From Firmicutes bacterium UBA5454 (GTDB lineage Bacteria; Bacillota; Clostridia; Caldicoprobacterales; DTU083): 5,193 bases of DNA. The stretch is taken from contig DIQU01000056.1 in the NCBI GenBank assembly GCA_002426555.1, positions 1 through 5,193 on the forward strand. Reading direction: 5' to 3'. A model generated the notes under the pieces. It was not told the origin of the DNA, did no database searches, and was given only the letters and a program-made list of their open reading frames with translations. Below, in pieces: positions 1 to 4,134 of this stretch; the first letter of the stretch is position 1, and each line of letters starts with the position of its first letter. The position numbers were made by a program, and so were the translations under genes.

Positions 1-41
1 TGGACTGTTATCATAAAAGTGCAGCCGCAAAACACCCGAAA
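1..41 (+). repeat. Left terminal inverted repeat of the IS
   Basis: Reverse-complementing the right end (1265-1305) gives an alignment to this stretch. TGGA is shared at the tip, AAAAGTGCAG (bases 15-24) is identical, and GCAAA followed by CACCC is shared with one-base gaps. The repeat is imperfect, as is usual for IS3-family ends. Confidence 0.8.
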
Positions 42-43
42 TC

Positions 44-52
44 TGATAGAAT
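44..52 (+). promoter_or_regulatory. Possible extended -10 promoter for the transposase
   Basis: TGATAGAAT at 44-52 matches an extended -10 (TGn followed by TAGAAT). No good -35 box is seen 16-18 bases upstream, which is tolerated by extended -10 promoters. It lies just inside the left IS end and 24 bases before the orfA start, a suitable place for the transposase promoter. Pattern match only. Confidence 0.35.
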
Positions 53-75
53 ACTTTAAGCGAGGTGTTTTTGCA

Positions 76-369
76 ATGAAGCGATATGACAAGCAGTTCA
101 AAGAAGAAGCGGTACGCCTGTCACAAGAAATTGGTGTTCGGCGAGCAGCAGAGCAGCTGGGGCTATCCTACCATACGCTGTCCAGCTGGCGGCGCAGCAA
201 AAAGGAGCATGGAGAAGAAGCCTTTGTGGGCAGCGGACGGCCCTACCTTTCCGATCATGGGATGAGCACCCGAGAGCTGGAGCTTCAGCGTAAGGTCAAC
301 GAGTTGCGTATTGCAAATGAAATACTTAAGGATGCACTCGGTTTTTTCGCCAGAGACCGGAAGAGGTAA
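76..369 (+). CDS. IS3-family transposase OrfA (helix-turn-helix subunit)
   Basis: This 97-residue protein is the DNA-binding subunit of the IS3-family transposase. The start at 76 is chosen because the protein then begins MKRYDKQFKEEAVRL, the usual OrfA opening, and a GAGGTG ribosome binding site lies about 8 bases upstream; an in-phase GTG at 19 falls inside the IS end. Residues about 5-40 form the helix-turn-helix (VRRAAEQLGLSYHTLSSW). Residues about 65-90 (ELELQRKVNELRIANEILKDAL) form the leucine-rich coiled coil used for oligomerisation. The last sense codons contain T TTT TTC (342-348), a slippery heptamer in the correct phase. A -1 shift there would bypass the orfA stop and enter orfB to make the OrfAB transposase. 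Alone, OrfA usually acts as a regulator of transposition (family knowledge). Confidence 0.9.
   Translation: MKRYDKQFKEEAVRLSQEIGVRRAAEQLGLSYHTLSSWRRSKKEHGEEAFVGSGRPYLSDHGMSTRELELQRKVNELRIANEILKDALGFFARDRKR
342..348 (+). promoter_or_regulatory. Slippery heptamer for -1 programmed frameshift
   Basis: The run T TTT TTC fits the X XXY YYZ rule in the orfA frame (codons TTT at 343 and TTC at 346). Shifting back one base gives the orfB frame, which is open through here: it reads RQRPEEVTVV and then joins OrfB at 375 with no stop. Many IS3 elements use A AAA AAG; this T-rich version is a less common equivalent. No stimulatory structure was worked out downstream. Confidence 0.7.
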
Positions 370-374
370 CAGTT

Positions 375-1253
375 GTGCGGCTGTACGCCTACATCAGCCT
401 GCACCGCAAAAGATGGACTGTGCAGCAACTGTGTCGGGTTTTGAAGGTGAGCGAATCCGGGTATTACCGGAGCCTAAAGCCTACCCAGCGCAAGGTGCGG
501 CAGCACGCTCTTCTGGTCAAGATAAAAGAAATCCTCAGTCGATTCCCAGGGAACGAGAATTACGGGGCCCGGCGGATTCATCTGGCTCTGCGCCAGCAAG
601 GAGAAGATATCAGCTATTCCACAGTGTATCGGACGCTGAGGGCGCATGGCTTGCTACATAAGGCAAAGCGGTATCCCAACGGCATCACCAGGGAAGATGC
701 GGTCGCTCAGAAGGCAGAGAATCTTATTGCCAGAGACTTTACTGCCGATGCACCTTGCCAGAAGTGGCTGACGGATATCACCGAGGTGCCTTGTCGCGAC
801 GGAAAACTGTATGTGGCGCCCATTCTGGATTGCTTCAATGGGGAAATTGTAGGGCTAGCCATGGATGATAACATGCAAGCCCAGTTGTGCACTCGGGCCT
901 TTGAGAGAGCCTGCAAAAGCTGCAGTTCTCGTGGCATGATCCTACACTCCGACCGAGGCAGCCAGTTCACCAGTAGGGCCTTCCGAGACTCCCTGTCTAA
1001 ATATGGTGCCATTCAAAGCATGAGCGGTACCGGGAGATGCTATGATAACGCCAGAATGGAGAGCTTTTTTGCCACCCTCAAAAAGGAAAAACTCTATCGC
1101 ATCCATACCAAAAAGATGCCCATGGAGCAGGTGAAGTCCATCATCTTCCGTTACATCATGGTCTACTACAACAGGCAGCGGATCTATACTTCGAATCCCG
1201 GCGGGTGGCCGCCGTCCGTCTATCGGCAGCTGACGCTGCCTGAGGCCGCATGA
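375..1253 (+). CDS. IS3-family transposase OrfB (DDE catalytic domain)
   Basis: This 292-residue frame is the catalytic half of the IS3-family transposase. Residues about 1-60 are the HTH_21-like region (TVQQLCRVLKVSESGYY), followed by the retroviral-integrase-type core. The catalytic triad is visible: D134 in WLTDITEVP, D193 in HSDRGSQF, and E229 in NARMESFFATLKKEK. D193 and E229 are separated by exactly 35 residues, the DD(35)E signature, and K236 follows the E by seven as in the family. It starts with GTG at 375, but in practice is probably made mainly as a -1 frameshift fusion with OrfA, since no clear ribosome binding site precedes the GTG. The stop at 1251-1253 lies just before the right IS end. 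The frame is full length, so this subunit looks functional. Confidence 0.92.
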   Translation: MRLYAYISLHRKRWTVQQLCRVLKVSESGYYRSLKPTQRKVRQHALLVKIKEILSRFPGNENYGARRIHLALRQQGEDISYSTVYRTLRAHGLLHKAKRYPNGITREDAVAQKAENLIARDFTADAPCQKWLTDITEVPCRDGKLYVAPILDCFNGEIVGLAMDDNMQAQLCTRAFERACKSCSSRGMILHSDRGSQFTSRAFRDSLSKYGAIQSMSGTGRCYDNARMESFFATLKKEKLYRIHTKKMPMEQVKSIIFRYIMVYYNRQRIYTSNPGGWPPSVYRQLTLPEAA

Positions 1254-1264
1254 ATCTGTTCCAC

Positions 1265-1305
1265 TTTTAGGGTGTTTGCAGACTGCACTTTTCTTGACTA
1301 TTCCA
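1265..1305 (-). repeat. Right terminal inverted repeat of the IS
   Basis: This is the partner of the left end, with CTGCACTTTT at 1283-1292 as the reverse complement of bases 15-24, and terminal TCCA. On the minus strand this end is translated by the interrupted anti-sigma gene: it supplies codons WNSQEKCSLQTP and a TAA at 1267-1269. Confidence 0.8.
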
Positions 1306-1923
1306 ATAATCAGCATTCTCTGTGTCCACACGCATACTCGATTGTTTAGAGAAGTTTTGATAGTATATAAATTGCTGGTCTGTATGACGAGACACATAAA
1401 CGATGCTGGCAAATTGGTCAGTCACCTCACTCTCATCATTATTGAGTTCAAATCCTCCGGGGATATAGGTTAGACCGAAAGCATGTGTCATATCACTGTA
1501 TATGTGTGTGTCGGCAAAACTAGCATAATGGCTATCAGCGATACTGATCTGAGTATACCGTTCTTCTGGGGTGATCAGCAACTTATAAATCAGCCGCCGA
1601 AATTCTGCAGATACTGCAAATGTTGTATAAAAGCAAATGGATATGGCTAAGAACACCATTGCAACTCTACTTAGTACTGGATATAACCTGCGCATATTAT
1701 TCCTAACAGATGTTTTTCGCTCATTCTTTCTGATCTCTTGCAGAATACGGTGTTTTACATTATCCGGTAGTTGGAATTCTTTCATCTCACTATATCGGTG
1801 ATTCTGCTCCACCAACTTTTTTCCATCCTCCTCTGCCATACTTAAAACTGCAAGCCTAAGCACTGCTTCGTCAATGGCAGCATAACAATCATCCTTGTTG
1901 GGAGTTTTATTTTGAATGGCCAT
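1267..1923 (-). pseudogene. Anti-sigma factor (DUF4367-like), C-terminus cut off by the IS
   Basis: The frame encodes 218 residues, of which 1-206 are resident and the last 12 are read from the IS right end. An ATG at 1923 is preceded by a GGGCGGGG ribosome binding site with 6 bases spacing. Residues 1-80 are a soluble, charged, presumably cytoplasmic sigma-binding part. Residues about 83-106 (VLSRVAMVFLAISICFYTTFAVSA) form one transmembrane helix. The outside part begins with a segment containing YIPGGFEL (153-160) and FIYYQNFSKQSSMRVDTENADY, which resembles DUF4367 sensor domains of clostridial anti-sigma proteins. In those proteins about 45-60 more residues normally follow, and these are missing here (family knowledge and estimate). 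The gene overlaps the sigma gene by 17 bases, implying translational coupling. The inhibitory half and the membrane anchor survive, so the truncated protein could still bind the sigma factor, or could be unstable or deregulated. Confidence 0.8.
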
Positions 1924-2476
1924 ATATTTCCCCGCCCTTAATCAGTAATGCTTTAACTTTATTTCGAAGACGTGAAAGTGATGTCCTTACTGCACCATGC
2001 TCCATACCCATAATCTTAGCTATTTCCTTGTCCGGGAAATCAAGAAAGTATTTGTAATAAAGCAGATCTTTTTCTTTGGGAGATAACTTGCTAAGATGTT
2101 TTGCCATATTTTCATAAGACTCAATTCTTTCATATTCATCTTCTACAGGTAAAGCACCATCATCAATATCCATCGCATCATGCTCTAGTTCAGCTATGTC
2201 CACATACTTACTGTTTTTCCTCAGGTTATCTATAGCTGTACTGGAAACGGTTTTGTAAACATAGGTAGCAATCTGATATTTATTGAGCCTATGTAGTTCT
2301 GGTACCTTGGCAATTAGCCGCACAATCGCGTCCTGTACAATATCCTCTGCATTTTCATGGCTATTTGTATATTTGAAAGCTCTTGCTTTCATGACGGGAT
2401 AGAATTCTTGGAAGATACGAAGCATTAATTGGCGGTCTTCATCGTTTTCTATTGCAAGAATTAAAAACAAGATCAT
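1907..2476 (-). CDS. ECF-type RNA polymerase sigma factor
   Basis: This is a 189-residue sigma-70-family protein with only regions 2 and 4, the architecture of extracytoplasmic-function sigma factors, which direct RNA polymerase to stress or envelope genes. Region 2 spans about residues 18-90 and includes AEDIVQDAIVRL (43-54) and YVYKTVSSTAIDNLRKNSK (72-90). An acidic linker follows (95-120), then region 4 at about 125-180 with the helix-turn-helix in FPDKEIAKIMGMEHGAVRTS. The start at 2476 is fixed by AGGAGGT 8 bases upstream. The gene leads a two-gene operon with the overlapping anti-sigma gene. An ECF-like promoter pattern 106 bases upstream (2582-2610) suggests autoregulation. The reading frame is intact, so the sigma factor itself should be functional. 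Confidence 0.88.
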   Translation of the reverse strand: MILFLILAIENDEDRQLMLRIFQEFYPVMKARAFKYTNSHENAEDIVQDAIVRLIAKVPELHRLNKYQIATYVYKTVSSTAIDNLRKNSKYVDIAELEHDAMDIDDGALPVEDEYERIESYENMAKHLSKLSPKEKDLLYYKYFLDFPDKEIAKIMGMEHGAVRTSLSRLRNKVKALLIKGGEIYGHSK

Positions 2477-2581
2477 GATATTACCTCCTATAGAACCCTG
2501 CTCTATTGGCTTGTAACATCATTATATCCTGATGGTTCAACTAAATGCAACATATGGAAATTGTCAAATGACACACCATAT

Positions 2582-2610
2582 ATGTCGAGTAACATATAAT
2601 TTATGTTATA
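2582..2610 (-). promoter_or_regulatory. Candidate ECF promoter for the sigma/anti-sigma operon
   Basis: Read on the minus strand, TATAAC (2610-2605) is followed after 17 bases by CGACAT (2587-2582). This is close to TGTAAC-N17-CGAC-type ECF promoters such as those known for Bacillus SigX. The same layout, including TGTTA within the spacer, occurs on the plus strand before the secreted-protein gene at 3076. Predicted transcription would start near 2575, leaving a leader of about 100 bases before the sigma start codon. Pattern match in AT-rich DNA, supported by the second copy. Confidence 0.55.
2590..2608. repeat. Short palindrome in the divergent promoter region
   Basis: TAACATA (2590-2596) and TATGTTA (2602-2608) are perfect inverted copies separated by 5 bases. 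The site overlaps the spacer and -35 of the candidate ECF promoter on the minus strand and contains a TATAAT (2595-2600) on the plus strand. It could bind a dimeric regulator, such as the neighbouring XRE protein in its intact form, or it could be incidental in AT-rich DNA. Confidence 0.4.
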
Positions 2611-2616
2611 CAACGA

Positions 2617-2648
2617 TTATCATACTTGGTATCCTATATGTATGATAA
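2617..2648. promoter_or_regulatory. Inverted repeat, candidate operator before the XRE gene
   Basis: TTATCATAC (2617-2625) and GTATGATAA (2640-2648) are perfect 9-base inverted copies with a 14-base spacer. The arm next to the gene reaches its likely ribosome binding site (AAGGG, 2647-2651). Repressors of the XRE family often bind such dyads at their own promoters, so autoregulation is plausible; binding is inferred, not shown. Confidence 0.45.
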
Positions 2649-2661
2649 GGGTTGTGATAAC

Positions 2662-2974
2662 ATGAAAAATCTTAAGTATCTGCGAAAATTAAAGGGTATC
2701 AGCCAACTGGTTCTAGCTGATGCCATAGGTATAAACCAACAATCGATAAATGGTTACGAAAATCGTGGAATTGAGCCGGACGGACATTCAAACAATGATT
2801 AAAATAGCTGATTATTTTAACATAACAGTCGATTTTCTAATCGGTCATAAGATGCGAGTTGACGATGCAGCTACCATAGAGGAGGAAACACTCCTAACCC
2901 TATACCGTAACTTGACACCTGAGCTCAAGGCAAGTATTATGACGATTATAAAGAACATCAAAGTCTCATCCTAA
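2662..2974 (+). pseudogene. XRE-family helix-turn-helix regulator, frameshifted
   Basis: From ATG 2662 (AAGGG 10 bases upstream) the frame gives a clear XRE/Cro-CI start: MKNLKYLRKLKGISQLVLAD, then AIGINQQSINGYENRGIEPD, the five-helix DNA-binding fold through its fourth helix. It then derails and stops at 2800-2802 after 46 residues. The expected continuation, IQTMIKIADYFNITVDFLIGHK, is present one phase over and runs to a stop at 2972-2974. The cause is visible: GGAC is repeated at 2778-2781 and 2782-2785. Removing one copy restores EPD-IQTMIKIADYF and a continuous protein of 102 residues. The gene is divergent from the sigma operon and was probably a regulator of this locus or of itself. 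A sequencing error is possible but less likely for a clean 4-base tandem duplication. Confidence 0.8.
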
Positions 2975-3075
2975 TAAAATAACGATTTATTTAGAGCAAA
3001 TGTTACTGGAAAGTATGGGATAAAAAACTTTTGCATGATAGTTCTGTTTGTTTATTAAATCTTGGGATGGAATCT

Positions 3076-3102
3076 TGTAACATTTTCTCCCTGTTATACG
3101 TT
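3076..3102 (+). promoter_or_regulatory. Candidate ECF promoter for the secreted-protein gene
   Basis: TGTAAC (3076-3081) is followed after a 17-base spacer by CGTT (3099-3102). This matches the layout upstream of the sigma operon, with AACAT after the -35 and TGTTA in the same spacer position. Transcription would begin near 3110 and give a leader of about 40 bases ahead of the ATG at 3150. This makes the secreted protein a likely target of the adjacent ECF sigma factor. Confidence 0.55.
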
Positions 3103-3149
3103 ATTAGTATAAGGGGTTGTCCCTGTACATAACAAATGGAGGAGAAAAC

Positions 3150-3575
3150 ATGAAAAAGATTACCGGCGTATTCCTAGCAATTGTCTTTGTCGTCTGCCTT
3201 AGCACTAATGCCTTTGCCAAAACAATTCCTGTTGTTAACGAGGGAGGCGATGTTCGACCGCAGTACAACAATATCGTCATGTTCGATGCATGGGGCGATA
3301 TTTATGCAACGAGTGCATCCGGCAATGCTTACGCCATCATCACATCCGGATACAGGGGGGAGCTTAAACTGGTATTGGAGCGCGATACCGGTAGTGGCTT
3401 TAAGACTTATGCGACCATAGGAACTGGAAAAACCTCGAGTACCGGCACTACTATGAGTGCTTCGGGTGAAAGAGACAACTTATCCTCCAGCTACAGATAT
3501 CGGATAAAAGCGAATATCTACGTCTATAATAGCAACGGTACGCTGGTTGACAGCGATTACATTTACATTACCTAA
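3150..3575 (+). CDS. Small secreted protein with predicted beta-rich fold
   Basis: This is a 141-residue protein of unknown function. The start at 3150 is chosen over an in-frame TTG at 3117 because GGAGGAG (3138-3144) lies 5 bases upstream and the protein then opens with a classic signal peptide: MKK, a hydrophobic core (about residues 5-18) and an AFA cleavage site with cutting expected after residue 23. The mature part of about 118 residues is rich in Ser, Thr, Gly, Tyr and alternating hydrophobic residues, with no cysteine, suggesting a compact beta-sandwich. The pattern RPQYNNI near the mature start, ELKLVLERDTGSGFKTYATI in the middle and YRYRIKANIYVYNSNGTLVDS near the end resembles small secreted Firmicute proteins of the DUF6147 kind (recognition from memory, uncertain). 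It stands alone between its own ECF-like promoter and a strong terminator. It probably acts outside the membrane in the sigma factor's response. Confidence 0.8.
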   Translation: MKKITGVFLAIVFVVCLSTNAFAKTIPVVNEGGDVRPQYNNIVMFDAWGDIYATSASGNAYAIITSGYRGELKLVLERDTGSGFKTYATIGTGKTSSTGTTMSASGERDNLSSSYRYRIKANIYVYNSNGTLVDSDYIYIT

Positions 3576-3586
3576 GAGACTAATCG

Positions 3587-3619
3587 CCCCCATGGTATAC
3601 GGCTATGGGGGTTTTGTTT
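3587..3619 (+). terminator. Rho-independent terminator of the secreted-protein gene
   Basis: CCCCCAT (3587-3593) pairs with ATGGGGG (3605-3611), and the stem can extend inward by G-U and G-C pairs. It is followed by TTTTGTTT. It lies 11 bases after the stop codon, so the gene is a single-gene transcription unit. Confidence 0.9.
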
Positions 3620-3839
3620 GCAACTTTTCTCCAGCTTATTTTACGGAAATACAGTGTTGTGGCTCAAAGGACTTATAAATATCAACGGTGACGAAATCTT
3701 ATTGACATTTGAATTTTACCTGTAATCTGCTACTTCAATATCATTCTTTTATTTTTCAATGGCTGGAAACATGAATTTAGCAACATTACCTCAGATATAG
3801 CTATTGAAAAAACTTCAAGATTACAAATGTACAAGGCTG
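3620..3839. other. AT-rich non-coding junction
   Basis: No convincing gene is seen on either strand. A TTGACA at 3702-3707 has no matching -10 at a usable distance. The stretch separates the AT-richer sigma/secreted-protein region from the GC-richer helicase region, and could include the edge of an inserted element, although no attachment site or tRNA is recognisable. Confidence 0.5.
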
Positions 3840-3848
3840 TGATATACT
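3840..3848 (+). promoter_or_regulatory. Possible extended -10 promoter for the helicase leader
   Basis: TGATATACT is a good extended -10 (TGn plus TATACT). The -35 region at 16 bases spacing (TTACAA, 3821-3826) is poor. Transcription would start near 3855, about 275 bases before the helicase start. No better promoter is seen between here and 4129, because TTGACA at 4085-4090 lacks a -10. Confidence 0.4.
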
Positions 3849-3858
3849 GGAGTTGATC

Positions 3859-3890
3859 TTTTAGGTAGGATTGTGTTTTAGGTAGGATTG
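3859..3890 (+). repeat. Tandem direct repeat, 15-base units at 17-base period
   Basis: TTTTAGGTAGGATTG occurs at 3859-3873 and again, without mismatch, at 3876-3890, separated by TG. It lies just downstream of the possible promoter at 3840-3848. It could be a protein-binding direct repeat, an RNA leader element or a slippage duplication. Confidence 0.8.
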
Positions 3891-3926
3891 CGAATTCCCA
3901 GGGGTAATTCTGCCCAAACAGGAGCA

Positions 3927-4013
3927 GTGAACCGACAAACAGAGAAACCTGAAAGTATGCAGCAGAGCGCAAATCCATCCGGATTGTGTGGGAAAGGCCA
4001 TGATACCTCGTAA
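3927..4013 (+). other. Possible 28-codon leader peptide frame
   Basis: A GTG at 3927 opens 28 codons beginning MNRQTEKPES and ending GKGHDTS. The stop TAA (4011-4013) falls exactly in the 3-base loop of the terminator-like hairpin. The frame is also open back to a TTG at 3888. Evidence for translation is weak: GGAG at 3921-3924 is too close to the GTG, and no other start has a good ribosome binding site. It is recorded because of its relation to the hairpin, not as an established gene. Confidence 0.2.
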
Positions 4014-4035
4014 CGAGGCTGTCATGGCCTTTTTT
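3993..4035 (+). terminator. Strong hairpin with T-tract: terminator or attenuator before the helicase gene
   Basis: AAAGGCCATGA (3993-4003) pairs perfectly over 11 bases with TCATGGCCTTT (4022-4032). An inner stem CCTCG/CGAGG (4006-4010 with 4014-4018) closes a TAA loop. Six Ts (4030-4035) end the structure. This is a very strong Rho-independent terminator on the plus strand. Because the only candidate promoter for the helicase gene lies upstream of it, it may serve as an attenuator; alternatively it just blocks read-through from upstream. A small hairpin AATCC/GGATT (3972-3985) precedes it. Confidence 0.85.
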
Positions 4036-4110
4036 CGTTGCAAAAATCCAGTAAAGGAGGAAAGCAACGTATTCCTAAGAAACATTGACAAACTGTAAAA
4101 TACCGGCAAA

Positions 4111-4134
4111 GGGAGGAAAAATAGTGAAATGGTG
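4111..4134 (+). promoter_or_regulatory. Helicase ribosome binding site with duplicated start region
   Basis: GGGAGG (4111-4116) is the binding site. GTGAAATG is repeated back to back (4124-4131 and 4132-4139). The first GTG, at an ideal 7-base spacing, now leads to a stop after three codons (GTG AAA TGG TGA). In the long frame the usable starts are ATG 4129 (12 bases from the site) and GTG 4132 (15 bases). Removing one 8-base copy would put the GTG of the long frame at ideal spacing. Confidence 0.6.

Larger units (their letters stand above)
1..1305 (+). mobile_element. Complete IS3-family insertion sequence
   Basis: The element has imperfect inverted ends beginning TGGA at base 1 and ending TCCA at base 1305, and two overlapping-phase transposase frames (orfA, orfB) in the order and relative -1 phase of the IS3 family. 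Its size of about 1.3 kb is normal for that family. The right boundary is supported independently, because the minus-strand anti-sigma frame stops resembling its family exactly at base 1306 and continues into IS sequence. The left flank lies outside the window, so the target duplication cannot be confirmed. Both transposase frames are open and the catalytic triad is present, so the copy may still be active. The window starting exactly at the IS end may reflect a contig break at a multicopy repeat (inference). Confidence 0.9.

Noticed and set aside
707..1412. Minus-strand open frames under orfB (707-1012 and 942-1412)
   Set aside because: They are shadows of the transposase coding strand, lack ribosome binding sites and show no recognisable protein.
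2521..2567. TTGACA (2567-2562) and TATAAT (2526-2521) on the minus strand as a housekeeping promoter for the sigma operon
   Set aside because: Each box is consensus, but they are 35 bases apart, far too wide to work together; TATAAT alone has no TGn extension.
2562..2573. Small palindrome TGTCA-AA-TGACA
   Set aside because: Arms of 5 bases are short; it could be an operator but there is no second copy or other support.
2750..2974. Independent small gene starting at ATG 2750
   Set aside because: Its first 11 residues come from the XRE helix-turn-helix DNA in the wrong phase; the remainder is the displaced XRE C-terminus.
2977..2992. AAATAA/TTATTT hairpin after the XRE gene as a terminator
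   Set aside because: The six-pair stem is all A-T and no T-tract follows, so it is too weak to call.
3730..4109. Two minus-strand frames of 82 codons in the junction
   Set aside because: They overlap the direct repeat and terminator hairpin, have no ribosome binding site and have low-complexity composition without family resemblance.
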